NCBI GenBank assembly: GCA_031292565.1
Contig: JARLGW010000011.1
Span: 124,001 to 188,000 of the forward strand
Reading direction: 5' to 3'
Length of the DNA: 64,000 nucleotides
Origin: Paludibacteraceae bacterium
GTDB taxonomy: Bacteria > Bacteroidota > Bacteroidia > Bacteroidales > Paludibacteraceae
Below the pieces are notes generated by a model, which saw nothing but the letters and a program-made list of their open reading frames with translations, did not search any database and was not told the DNA's origin. Positions 1-8,292 of the stretch are shown here, one piece after another; positions within the stretch are counted from its first letter, which is position 1; every line of letters begins with the position of its first letter. The translations under genes were made by a program, and so were the position numbers.

Positions 1-696
1 TTGGCCATGCATAGTAAGAATAATCAAGGCAAAGACATTGATGTATATAAGTATGCAGGCAAAGAGAGCGTGATAAAAGAGTGTGAGGATAGCCTCCGGC
101 GTTTGCACACGGATTACATTGACTTGTATCAGATACATTGGCACGATGAAACCACGCCGATACATGAAACGTTTGAGGCGGTGGATCAATTAATTCGTCA
201 AGGTAAGGTGCGTTATGCCGGGGTGTGCAACTATCGCAAGGAATGGATGGCCGAAGCCGAGAAAACACTCCCGTTAGTGAGCAACCAGATTCAGTATAGC
301 ATGGTAAATCGTAAAATAGAAGCTGAAACCGTGCCTTATTGCATTGAACAAGGAAAGTCCATTTTGGCCTACAGCCCCTTGGAGCGTGGGTTGCTTACGG
401 GGAAAATTACCCCTGGATACAAGTTTGCCGAAGGCGATCATCGGGCGGGTCTTCCTTCGTTTTCCGACGACAACATTGTCCGAGCCAACAATATGTTGGA
501 AAAACTGAAACCGTTGGCAGCGCAAAAAGGTGTCACCCTTGGCCAATTAGTGCTTCGCTGGACGGTGCAACGCCCCGGAATTACCATCGCCTTGGCCGGG
601 GCTCGTAATGCCACGCAAGCATTGCAAAATGCCAAAGCCGGCGAGTTTGTTCTCTCCGACAATGAAATGGCTTTTATCAATAGCGTGTTGGTCTGA
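1..696 (+). CDS. Aldo/keto reductase, C-terminal part (5' end outside window)
   Basis: NAD(P)H-dependent oxidoreductase of the aldo/keto reductase superfamily, expected to be cytosolic; the substrate cannot be told. The 231 visible residues hold the second half of the TIM barrel: DLYQIHWHD (about residue 40), the NQIQYSMVNR strand, LAYSPLERGLLTGK, and the cofactor-phosphate-binding end IALAGARNATQ near residue 198. Full-length relatives have roughly 310-330 residues, and the N-terminal part with the catalytic Asp, Tyr and Lys is missing. The gene therefore almost certainly begins before base 1, and the TTG at base 1 is not a credible start. The next gene begins 175 bases later, so it is probably a separate unit. 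Confidence 0.9.
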   Translation: MAMHSKNNQGKDIDVYKYAGKESVIKECEDSLRRLHTDYIDLYQIHWHDETTPIHETFEAVDQLIRQGKVRYAGVCNYRKEWMAEAEKTLPLVSNQIQYSMVNRKIEAETVPYCIEQGKSILAYSPLERGLLTGKITPGYKFAEGDHRAGLPSFSDDNIVRANNMLEKLKPLAAQKGVTLGQLVLRWTVQRPGITIALAGARNATQALQNAKAGEFVLSDNEMAFINSVLV

Positions 697-871
697 TTCT
701 TTATCAATGTAAGAAATATTATTTTTTTTGAGAACGGGGAATTGCTGTTAGGCTGCCTCATTCTTTTTTATAAGGCCTGTATTTGTTTTGTAACATGTAT
801 TTAATCCTGGTGTCTCGTTTTTCAAAATTAGGGATGTTTCCTTTGCATTTAGTTTCAAAAAATTCAGTTAG

Positions 872-2491
872 ATGAGAAAAATATATTTCTTCCTTTTGCT
901 TTTCGGGTTATCCACAGCTTTGTGTGCTAACCCGAAAGCTCATGTTGCCACCAAGCATAAGGTAACGGATGTAAATGCAGCTATTAAAAAAGCCAACGCG
1001 TTGCAGGAGCAAGATTATACCATCCCGTCGTGGACATTGTTTAAAGAAGCGTTGAAGACAACAACTACGACTCCAAATCAGGAAAACGCACGAGCTTTGC
1101 AACGGGCTGTTGCCGGATTGAAATCAAAGCAAACTCCGTATAACGTGAATATGACTTTTCATGGCGACCCTACTTCCGGCATGGGGTTCGACTGGATTAC
1201 CAACCAAGGCATAGACAAGGGCACGGTGGAACTGGTAAAGGGTAAGGCGATGGCCGCATCGGCATTTACGCGTCCCGACTTTTCGTTTCACGCCGATACT
1301 ACAAATTATGCCGTTAATTATTGCGTGAAGGAAAACTGGTTGCTTGAGGCTGCCGGGTTTGCCGACAATTCCAAAAGAAGTTACACCAGCCACAAAGGGT
1401 TGGCTACTGGGCTGGAGCCGAATACCACGTATTCATTCCGAGTGGGATTGGAGGGTGCGTGGAGTGAGATAGGTTCTTTTACTACGGCGAAAGCGGGTAA
1501 GGACAGTTTCTCGTTTATCTACTTTACCGATCCGCAGGCTAACACGGAGGAGATGTTTAACACTTCGAAGAAAACGTTGCATGCTGCCAGGAAAATGTAC
1601 CCTGACGATAATTTCGCGTTAACGTGTGGCGATTTGGTGGAAACGCATGGAACAAACAACGCGGAATGGGAGTACGAACAATTTTTTGCCACGCAACAGG
1701 ATATTTGGTATAGCACGCCTTTAGCCCCGATTATGGGGAACCATGATATTACCACGAATCGGAATTTTACACGGCATTTTAATACTGAACCAACGGCTTT
1801 CGACCAACGCATGGCAAAGGTGCCGGGTAGTGTATATTCGTTCGTGTATGGCGACGCGTTGTTTATGGCAATGGATTATGAAAATTATAAAGATGCGGCT
1901 TATTTGGATTCGTTAGCCGTGTGGGTTAAAAACCAGGTGGCGGCACATCCCGATGTGAAATGGAAAATAGCCTTTTACCACAAAAGCATGTACACGGGAG
2001 CCGAACATCAGCAGGATAAAGATGGGGAATTGGTGCGTGAAAAATTCACCCCTTTGTTTGATAGCTTGAAAATTGATTTAGCGATACAGGGGCACGACCA
2101 CGTGTACGAAGTGATTGGCCCGTTGAAAAATAAAGCTCTGGTACCCAATGCTGTGAGTGGACAAACGGTATCCACACCTACCGTGCGAGATAACCTTACC
2201 GGTAAATCGGGTGGCACGTATAACGTGAAAGAGGGTACGTTGTACTTTTTAAACAATTCGGCAGGTAAAAAGAAATACGAACCGCTAAGCAAACAAGCTA
2301 TGGCTAAGCAGGAGGCTTCGATAGGGATGAGTAATTATTTCAGCTTATTTACCGGACGGTTCGGGCAAACGGGCGAACCTACTTTTAGCCACATATCGGT
2401 TAGTTCCTCATCTGTTGATGTTGAAACATATACCGTGGATGATAACGGATTGCCTTCGTTGTTTGATAAATTTAAAATTGTCAAACAATAA
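872..2491 (+). CDS. Secreted purple-acid-phosphatase-like metallophosphoesterase
   Basis: Predicted periplasmic or secreted phosphoesterase that hydrolyses phosphomonoesters with a dinuclear metal centre. A signal peptide occupies residues 1-19 (ends in LCAN). Residues about 33-82 look like a FIVAR-type helical domain (ALQEQDYTIPSW...LQRAVAGLK). A fibronectin-like purple acid phosphatase N-domain follows, ending in TTYSFRVGLEGAWSEIGSF. The catalytic domain starts near residue 212 and shows the metal-ligand blocks FTDPQ, GDLVETH, MGNHD, FYHKSMYTG and GHDHVY in order, so it looks catalytically intact. The ATG at 872 gives a good signal peptide. It appears monocistronic, with a hairpin terminator 83 bases downstream. 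The substrate is unknown. Confidence 0.9.
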   Translation: MRKIYFFLLLFGLSTALCANPKAHVATKHKVTDVNAAIKKANALQEQDYTIPSWTLFKEALKTTTTTPNQENARALQRAVAGLKSKQTPYNVNMTFHGDPTSGMGFDWITNQGIDKGTVELVKGKAMAASAFTRPDFSFHADTTNYAVNYCVKENWLLEAAGFADNSKRSYTSHKGLATGLEPNTTYSFRVGLEGAWSEIGSFTTAKAGKDSFSFIYFTDPQANTEEMFNTSKKTLHAARKMYPDDNFALTCGDLVETHGTNNAEWEYEQFFATQQDIWYSTPLAPIMGNHDITTNRNFTRHFNTEPTAFDQRMAKVPGSVYSFVYGDALFMAMDYENYKDAAYLDSLAVWVKNQVAAHPDVKWKIAFYHKSMYTGAEHQQDKDGELVREKFTPLFDSLKIDLAIQGHDHVYEVIGPLKNKALVPNAVSGQTVSTPTVRDNLTGKSGGTYNVKEGTLYFLNNSAGKKKYEPLSKQAMAKQEASIGMSNYFSLFTGRFGQTGEPTFSHISVSSSSVDVETYTVDDNGLPSLFDKFKIVKQ

Positions 2492-2573
2492 AAAATAGCT
2501 TATAGGTATTGAACATTCTATATCTATAAACTGTTTTTTTAATATAAGGTTTAATATTGGTTTTTATGATTTG

Positions 2574-2610
2574 AAAGCCGTTTGAAGCAGAGTTTGCTTT
2601 GAACGGCTTT
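2574..2610. terminator. Bidirectional intrinsic terminator between convergent genes
   Basis: The stem AAAGCCGTT/AACGGCTTT, extended by AAGC/GCTT, is followed by a T run on the plus strand. It lies between the 3' ends of the metallophosphoesterase (plus) and the TrmO-like gene (minus). Confidence 0.75.
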
Positions 2611-2611
2611 T

Positions 2612-3100
2612 TTATTTAAACCGTTCGTCGGAGTGTAAAGCTTCCAGTGGTAAATCCTTGTTCTTTTCCAGCCAACCTATCTTTACATTTTCTACGCGAT
2701 TATCATACCGTGGATAGAAAGGCTTGATGTCAATCAGCGGCGTGCCGTCCAGCATATCTACTTGCTCTATGTGCAAAATGTTACCTTCCACGCTTAGGAG
2801 CTTCACGGTGGAGGTGCCTATAGCATTCGGCCTTTTGGGTGCTTTGCAGGAGAATATGCCCCGCTCTTCGGTGTCCATAAACGGGGTGACTTTTAGTTTA
2901 TACCCTTCTATTTCGTGAAAGTGATATAACAGGGTAAGATGCGAAAAGCCCTCAATGTCTTTCAGTCCCTCCACGTATTCGGGAAGCAACTCTATATATC
3001 CTTTGATGCCTTCGGCGGCAATGGGTTGTATGGGCATGTTTTTCACATCTTTGTGTGGCGTATGAATAACTCCGATGGGGTTGATGGTGATTGGTTCCAT
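2612..3100 (-). CDS. TrmO-like tRNA N6-methyltransferase (TsaA/UPF0066 family)
   Basis: S-adenosylmethionine-dependent methyltransferase of the TsaA/TrmO beta-barrel family, whose characterised members methylate N6 of threonylcarbamoyladenosine at position 37 of tRNA. At 162 residues it is the short form without the C-terminal extension of E. coli TrmO. It begins with the family opening NPIGVIHTPHKD and keeps GLKDIEGFSHLTLLYHFHE, the RGIFSCKAPKRPNAIGTSTVKLLSVEGN core and the LDGTPLIDIKPFYPRYD block. Short TsaA-like proteins often occur near molybdopterin or molybdate genes, and here the next gene upstream encodes a Mop protein; a role other than tRNA modification is therefore possible. It is the last gene of the minus-strand cluster. 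Confidence 0.85.
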   Translation of the reverse strand: MEPITINPIGVIHTPHKDVKNMPIQPIAAEGIKGYIELLPEYVEGLKDIEGFSHLTLLYHFHEIEGYKLKVTPFMDTEERGIFSCKAPKRPNAIGTSTVKLLSVEGNILHIEQVDMLDGTPLIDIKPFYPRYDNRVENVKIGWLEKNKDLPLEALHSDERFK

Positions 3101-3156
3101 TTTATGTATTGTTTTTATCGTTGTAAAATTATAGATCCGTTATCCATACAAAAAAA

Positions 3157-3189
3157 TAACCCGTTGGGTGATTTTTACCGAACGGGTTA
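3157..3189 (-). terminator. Intrinsic terminator of the Mop gene
   Basis: Perfect stem TAACCCGTT/AACGGGTTA with a 15-base loop; on the minus strand the 3' arm is followed by a T run (A6 at 3151-3156 on the plus strand). It lies 27 bases beyond the Mop stop codon and partly insulates the TrmO-like gene. Confidence 0.75.
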
Positions 3190-3215
3190 CTTTATAAAAG
3201 CTTGCTTATGCTTTA

Positions 3216-3638
3216 TTATTCTGTGGCCAGAATCACTTCCGAGGCTTTAATAATAGCAGTGGCTTCTGTCCCTTTCGCTAAACCAAGGTTTTTTACCGAT
3301 TCTTTTGTAATGATGGCTGTAATGGAGCTTCCTCCACCTAATAACCCAATGGTTACTTCATCATTGATGGCACCTTCCACTATGGAAGTAACGGTGCCTT
3401 TAAGCAGGTTGCGTGCGCTAATGTGTTTAATATCAATGCCTATTATTACATTCGATGCTTTAATCAATGCGATAACTTCTTTCCCTGCTTTTAACCCTAA
3501 ATTGGCAACGGATGCATTCGTACTAACGGATACAATCTCGTCTTTACTGGAAATTGATAATGTTACTTCCGAATTTATAGCTCCTTCTTTGATAGAAGTA
3601 ACGGTTCCTTTTAGCTGATTTCTTGTACTGATTTTCAT
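3216..3638 (-). CDS. Double-Mop (TOBE) molybdate-binding protein
   Basis: Small cytosolic oxyanion-binding protein made of two tandem Mop/TOBE domains, residues about 2-68 and 72-138. Each has the family start S(T/A)RNxLKGTVTSIxEGAIN(S/D)EVT and ends in AL/AIIKASxVI. Proteins of this type (ModG-like) oligomerise and bind molybdate or tungstate, serving as storage or as the sensing part of transporters. No ModE helix-turn-helix or ModC ATPase is fused to it. The ATG at 3638 fits the domain start. Its position beside an ABC ATPase and a metallochaperone-type GTPase suggests intracellular handling of a metal or oxyanion, which is inference. Confidence 0.92.
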   Translation of the reverse strand: MKISTRNQLKGTVTSIKEGAINSEVTLSISSKDEIVSVSTNASVANLGLKAGKEVIALIKASNVIIGIDIKHISARNLLKGTVTSIVEGAINDEVTIGLLGGGSSITAIITKESVKNLGLAKGTEATAIIKASEVILATE

Positions 3639-3816
3639 GACCTATTAATTTTATTAGTTATACTTATTAAAGATAACTATAAAATGGGTCAGCCTGCTTT
3701 TTTGTTCTCTCTTTTGTCTGTATCTTAATAACAATTAACAGAAATAAAACCCGTTATAATCAATGTTTTATATCGATTATATGGGCATTTTGATGAAACA
3801 GTAAAGCCTTTTTCGT

Positions 3817-4821
3817 CTATTCTATATTGTCAATTATTTCTCCGTTCCGAAGTCTGTTTCTCAGTGATAATATCTTATTATCAATCCGCTCCAATTCCTC
3901 CAAATTCAGCTTTTCTTGTTCCGACGTGGTAATTATTTTATGTATTCCACCGTTTTTGATGACTAACCGTTGTTCGGCCATCAATGCCAATATGGGATCA
4001 TGGGTAGCCATGAGTACAATTTTTTCTTTTTTCACCAGCAATTGAAGCGCATTTTTCTGGTCGATGCCCGCGTTCTCTATTTCATCAATCAGCACTACGG
4101 GCGAGGTACTCAAGAAAGCCGTGTCGGCAATCATCAGGGCTCTCGATTGTCCGCCCGACAAAGAGGTGAGGGGCGTATCGCCATCAAAACCCTCGCCTGC
4201 CAGTAAATTGGCCTGACGAATAATGTCAGCCACTATTTTCTTCGTGTTCTGCACCATCCGGCTCTCGGCGTGCATCGTAATAAATTCCTCCGCCGTGGCA
4301 TCAATCACGAAGTTCATGTTTTGCGATAGTTGTGCTACCAGCTTATGCTCCAGTGAAAAGCGCAGTTCCACGTCCGGCACGTCACCATTTACCAGTATCT
4401 TTCGCCCCGTGGGGGTGTCAGCCTGCGCCATCCACTCAATGTCGCCCAGCAGTCGGCTTTTGCCCGAACCCGTGGGGCCTACTATGCTTGTAATAGTGCC
4501 CGCATGGAGCGTAATAGTTATATTTTCGGGAGTGCCATTTTTATCATGTCCGCCAATTAGGGTAATGGATTTTACGTTGTATTTTTCCCCGATGGTTGAG
4601 CCCTCCTGTTGGCGGATAAAACCTTCCAGGTTGATAAGCAATTGCTTGTGGTCTATCCCCATGTCCTCCAGCGTTTCCTCGGTGAGTAATTGCAGGTGTG
4701 TGCCGAGCGTTTGCTCTTTGTTGTGGAACTGTAGCCCGTACTGTTTTAGGTAATCCACTACCGCGGGGGATTCTTTTTCCAAACTGGCAATATCTTTATT
4801 TATAATGGTTTCGAGTGTCAT
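3817..4821 (-). CDS. ABC-type ATPase with N-terminal ScdA/DUF542-like domain
   Basis: Soluble ATPase with a complete ABC cassette: Walker A GPTGSGKS (residues 115-122), signature LSGGQ (221-225), Walker B VVLIDE (about 242-247) and switch histidine in MATHDP (274). Residues about 1-72 (PAVVDYLKQYGLQF...TL...LLINLEGFI) resemble the DUF542/ScdA_N or DUF1858 helical fold, but where those carry cysteines this one has FHNKEQTL. No permease gene is nearby, so it is unlikely to be an ordinary transporter subunit; a mechanical or assembly role is inferred. Its start codon overlaps the stop of the upstream GTPase gene as ATGA (4818-4821), implying translational coupling and joint function. Confidence 0.85.
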   Translation of the reverse strand: MTLETIINKDIASLEKESPAVVDYLKQYGLQFHNKEQTLGTHLQLLTEETLEDMGIDHKQLLINLEGFIRQQEGSTIGEKYNVKSITLIGGHDKNGTPENITITLHAGTITSIVGPTGSGKSRLLGDIEWMAQADTPTGRKILVNGDVPDVELRFSLEHKLVAQLSQNMNFVIDATAEEFITMHAESRMVQNTKKIVADIIRQANLLAGEGFDGDTPLTSLSGGQSRALMIADTAFLSTSPVVLIDEIENAGIDQKNALQLLVKKEKIVLMATHDPILALMAEQRLVIKNGGIHKIITTSEQEKLNLEELERIDNKILSLRNRLRNGEIIDNIE

Positions 4822-5516
4822 TTCTTGTCTTCTGAAAAATTCATTTTCTTAAAATTCCCCACTTGGTAATCCGTACCTATCTTGGTTTCGCCTAGGCAGT
4901 AGGAGCAGAGGGTTGCGGGCATGGAGAAGCGCAATTTGGCTTCTTCCAACGTTACTGTCTCTGTGGCCTGTTGTATTAGCATCGAAAGTTCGTAGGCACC
5001 CTGCCCGTTAATCCCGTTTACAAACATGAGCTTGGCCTTGGCGTTGGCTTGCCGCACCCTGAAGGCGAACACTTCCCGCTCGGCTTGCGACACGATGTCG
5101 CTTTTGGTAATCACCACAATGTCCGCCATCCGCAGCATGGGGCCTATTTTGCGTGGGGTATCCAAGCCCATCAGGTTGTCTATCACGCACACGGCCAGCA
5201 CCTGTTTTATGTGTGGTGAACAGCGGTTGCACAAACCCGCGCTTTCTGTAAACAGGTAATCGAACCCTTCCTCCAACCCCCAGTTAAGCCCATCCTGAAT
5301 GTTGCTCACAAAAAAATGGTCGGGGCAGAGGTTGCCCGAAAGCCCAATTTTAACTGGAATGTTTATTTTGTTGAATTGCTCGGCTTCGTTGGCGTAAAGG
5401 CAGTCGAACTTGATAACGCCTGCCTGCTTGCCGCCGCGTTGTAATTCGCGTATTACCTTTAATAATATCGATGTTTTGCCCGACGATGGCGGCCCTGATA
5501 CGGTTATTAGTTTCAT
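4818..5516 (-). CDS. HypB/UreG-like G3E-type P-loop GTPase with cysteine pairs
   Basis: Predicted cytosolic metallochaperone GTPase of the HypB/UreG/CobW (G3E) type, 232 residues. Visible elements are Walker A GPPSSGKTS (8-16), the switch block TESAGLCNRCSPH (about 90-102), the guanine-specificity motif TKSD (137-140), and a second cysteine pair CSYC near residue 204. Both CxxC pairs could bind metal or an Fe-S cluster. The reading frame stays open to 5813, but the ATG at 5516 is preceded by AGGGAG at good spacing and begins exactly at the P-loop domain, so it was chosen. It is translationally coupled to the ABC ATPase. HypB and UreG load nickel; the target metal or enzyme here is unknown. 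Confidence 0.85.
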   Translation of the reverse strand: MKLITVSGPPSSGKTSILLKVIRELQRGGKQAGVIKFDCLYANEAEQFNKINIPVKIGLSGNLCPDHFFVSNIQDGLNWGLEEGFDYLFTESAGLCNRCSPHIKQVLAVCVIDNLMGLDTPRKIGPMLRMADIVVITKSDIVSQAEREVFAFRVRQANAKAKLMFVNGINGQGAYELSMLIQQATETVTLEEAKLRFSMPATLCSYCLGETKIGTDYQVGNFKKMNFSEDKK

Positions 5517-5945
5517 GCTTACTCCCTGTTTTAATTGGTTGCCGGGTGATTTTATAATAGATATATTACTATTATTATGCCAAACTTGTATCGTGCTGAA
5601 TAATTGATGTTTATGTTTGTTAGCTGTGTGAGAAGTATAGTTCTTGTTACCTTTAGGTAATATATTAACGGTACCACTTAAACAAATAGACCTGAGTTCG
5701 ATATAAGAGAACATATTATATATTTGACAAACATACAATAGTTCTCCGTAGGAGATTGATTTCAATAGAAAAGAAGCTGCAATAAGAAACCTTTTTCTCG
5801 CAAAAGAATACATATATTTATTCCCTCACGGGGAACCGCTACTTTTCGTTTAGCTTTTCTATTGAAATATATTGCCTACGGCAAAACACATACATTGATT
5901 ATCAATACTCTAAATATATTCTTATATCTAACTTAAGTTAGATGT
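5517..5945. other. Intergenic region with nested palindromes
   Basis: There is no convincing gene. It contains a 15-bp inverted repeat (5759-5773 with 5854-5868, beginning ATTTCAATAGAAAAG), an inner hairpin TTCCC...GGGAA at 5821-5835, and small palindromes CTCCGTAGGAG near 5744 and GCCTACGGC near 5874. The downstream half is the leader of the GTPase gene. Confidence 0.5.
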
Positions 5946-6761
5946 TTATCTGAATTTTTCAAAAAAGGAATTCAATTGCTCGGTGTTGCATTCCTTCATC
6001 AGCACTTTTTTGTTCTTGTCAAGTAAGTATAAGGTAGGTAGGGTGGATAAGTCGTACAGGTTTTTGTTTTTAATCGCGTTGTTTTTATCCCAGCCGTGTG
6101 TCCAGTTGGTTTCGCTCACTGCCCATCTATGCCATGCCTCATAATTGCTTTTGGTATAAACGGCTAGTATTTTCAGTTTCTTTTCGGCCAAGGCAAGGCC
6201 GATAAAAGGGTTGTGCTGCAAAAAGATAGTATTCTGTTTGCAAGCATCGTTTGTAGGGTCGAAAAAATAGAGTATCGTGTATTCCGAGTGTATTTGCGAT
6301 AGCCTTAGCTCTTCTTTATTTGGTGCTTCCAGTAGCAACCCATTGGCTGTTGTGCCTACTTTGTTTAGCTCTATAAGTGTTTTCTTTTTTTCGTAACCTT
6401 TTTTTTCTTCGTTGGAAAAGAGGTACGAGCTCGCGGCCTGTTCCAACAGGTGAATGCCCAGGTTTTCGTTGCGTGTTAGCGCGGTTTTATCGTTTAATAA
6501 TTTGTCGAGCAACTGAATGATTAATTTATAGGATTCCTCGTTGCAAACGGCTTTGGTGAGCAGGCGGTTTATAGCTTGCTTGGCTTCGGCTTCGTTAGTT
6601 GAGGCCAATAGCCCCACGAAGTGCTTTAGCTTTTCAAAAAAAGCGGATGAATAAATGGTATGAGGTTTGCGCACGGGAATAAAATCCCAATAGTGTTTCA
6701 GAATGTAGTTAAACATCACTTCATTGTCACCATTTTCCAATATTAATTTGTCCGTGTTCAT
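5946..6761 (-). CDS. DUF5106-like thioredoxin-fold protein lacking the CxxC pair
   Basis: Residues about 8-150 resemble the DUF5106 helical region (ENGDNEVMFNYILKHYWDFIP), followed by a thioredoxin/AhpC-like fold from about residue 150 (GLLLEAPNKEEL...YTILYFFDPTNDACKQ...LPTLYLLDKNKKVL). The active site has a single cysteine in DPTNDACKQ where thiol oxidoreductases have CxxC, so ordinary disulfide exchange is doubtful. The frame is open to 6932, but that start would be TTG and overlaps a strong hairpin; the first ATG, 6761, has AGGAG just upstream and coincides with the domain start. With that start there is no signal peptide, unlike most DUF5106 proteins, so it is either cytosolic or truncated. 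Confidence 0.7.
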   Translation of the reverse strand: MNTDKLILENGDNEVMFNYILKHYWDFIPVRKPHTIYSSAFFEKLKHFVGLLASTNEAEAKQAINRLLTKAVCNEESYKLIIQLLDKLLNDKTALTRNENLGIHLLEQAASSYLFSNEEKKGYEKKKTLIELNKVGTTANGLLLEAPNKEELRLSQIHSEYTILYFFDPTNDACKQNTIFLQHNPFIGLALAEKKLKILAVYTKSNYEAWHRWAVSETNWTHGWDKNNAIKNKNLYDLSTLPTLYLLDKNKKVLMKECNTEQLNSFFEKFR

Positions 6762-7302
6762 GGCTCCTAATTGTTTTTTTAGATAGAATGGTGTTTCTTT
6801 TCTTTTTATATTAAAAGGGAAACTCAAGGATCTAAGTGCAGTAAGAATCCTCTCTGTTTCCCATTCAATATAAACACCTAAAAACACACTATAATATATT
6901 TTACTAAACTCTTGTATTGTCTTTTTTTTCAAATAATCGTTATTCTTCTTGCAGAATAACGATTATTGTAAGTAGAGATAATTACGCAACAAAAGTTTCT
7001 TACTTCCTTATAAATATTGTTTTGGAACAACTTGAATCTCGATCTTTATACTCTAAATAGATAACGGATTGCATGCTCAAATTCGGTTCAGTTGTTCGTC
7101 ATATTGTCAATGTTCTAATTCATGTGCCAATATCTATTCGCTATCTTCTATTCAATAACGGTGCCATTTATTTAACGTGCTGATAATTAAAATTGTACGT
7201 TTTTGCTCATGTTGCCTAATAGCTTTTTTTATTACATTAATGTATTAAAATAATCAGCAATGTAACCAAAATGTATCTCTCACCCATGTTTCTGTTGGCA
7301 CC
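6762..7302. other. Intergenic region with a 14-bp inverted repeat
   Basis: It contains a perfect inverted repeat, AATAATCGTTATTC (6932-6945) and its complement (6954-6967), around an 8-base loop. No T run follows on either strand, so it is more likely an operator or RNA element than a terminator. Nothing else was recognised. Confidence 0.5.
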
Positions 7303-8292
7303 TTATTCCTTCGCGTAAATAAATTGTTTTGCCGGAGCCACCGGACTGAACGTTTCAAAGAAAATCTGTTGAGCTTTCTCTTTAATTTCCTGCATGTCGT
7401 GGCTATATATAAAGTCCCAGCCCAACCAGTTGAGGCTCTTGGGCGTTTTGTTGTCAATAGCCGTGTGAGTAGGTGGGAAGCCCGTGTCAATCATAGCCGA
7501 CGACATTTTCAAGCTCGTGATAAAATCAATTTCGGCTCGATGTTTTTCGTACGTGCCTTTTTTTATCATCATCTGCACGGGGCTTACAATGGCACCTTCT
7601 TCCGGCCAAACCAATTGAAAATGTTCCGTTTTCCTCACCTTTAAGTAAAAAGAATAAGGCATCACGTAGGTGGCAATTCCCTCCGTTTTGTCCGCGTTAA
7701 TTTGTTTCACCATTTCCGACGGGTGCAGGCCGTAGCGGGTGTTTCTACCCAGTTGACGAACCGATTCGTAGCCATAATCTTTTATGTAGGGAAAAAACAG
7801 CGCGTTGCAAAAAAAACTGTTATCACCGCGTAGCACAAGTTGTTGCTTTAGTTCGGGGCGGAGCAAATCCTTCCACGACGTGGGAAAATTATCCGTTTCA
7901 AATTTGCGCTTGTCCGCCACAATTACCAATAGGTTAGGAGGGAGCATGGTCATTAATCCATTCGGCTGGGGGTAGGCAATGTTGCCATACATTTCGTTAA
8001 CAGGCACATGCAACGTTTCAAAATAATCCTTGTTGAGTAAGGTCTCAATAAAATGCCGATGGTAAGTGCTGTTAAAGTCAGCCGTGATTAAAATATCCGG
8101 TAAGTTGTCCGTGTTCGTTATGTCATCCAGTTTGCTGTAAAAAACCTTTTCATAATTCAGGTTTCCTTCTATCATCACATCGGGTTCGTCGGCATTCTCG
8201 TCATATTGCGGAAACTCCTTGTAAAAGGCGGCTTTGAAAGCATTGCGCAGTCCACAGGGGAGGAGCGCAATCATAAAAGGTCGTTTTTCCAT
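7303..8292 (-). CDS. Substrate-binding-protein-like protein without signal peptide
   Basis: 329 residues resembling type 2 periplasmic binding proteins of ABC transporters (ILITADFNSTYHRHF, NGLMTMLPPNLLVIVADKRK, PTSWKDLLRPELKQQLVLRGD, GIATYVMPYSF, EGAIVSPVQMMIKKG). No signal peptide or lipobox is present with either the ATG at 8292 (chosen) or the upstream start at 8337, so it appears cytoplasmic. Its first residues, RPFMIALLPCGLR, run straight into the fold. Together with the permease-less ABC ATPase and GTPase downstream it forms an incomplete transporter set, which suggests an intracellular ligand-delivery or sensing role (inference). The bound ligand is unknown. Confidence 0.7.
   Translation of the reverse strand: MEKRPFMIALLPCGLRNAFKAAFYKEFPQYDENADEPDVMIEGNLNYEKVFYSKLDDITNTDNLPDILITADFNSTYHRHFIETLLNKDYFETLHVPVNEMYGNIAYPQPNGLMTMLPPNLLVIVADKRKFETDNFPTSWKDLLRPELKQQLVLRGDNSFFCNALFFPYIKDYGYESVRQLGRNTRYGLHPSEMVKQINADKTEGIATYVMPYSFYLKVRKTEHFQLVWPEEGAIVSPVQMMIKKGTYEKHRAEIDFITSLKMSSAMIDTGFPPTHTAIDNKTPKSLNWLGWDFIYSHDMQEIKEKAQQIFFETFSPVAPAKQFIYAKE

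Noticed and set aside
905-920. DnaA-box-like GTTATCCACAG
   Set aside because: It lies alone inside the signal-peptide coding region of the metallophosphoesterase, far from dnaA, with no second box nearby.
5514-5813. N-terminal extension of the GTPase frame to 5813
   Set aside because: The extra residues have no domain and cover palindromic intergenic sequence; the ATG at 5516 has a good AGGGAG site and begins the P-loop fold.
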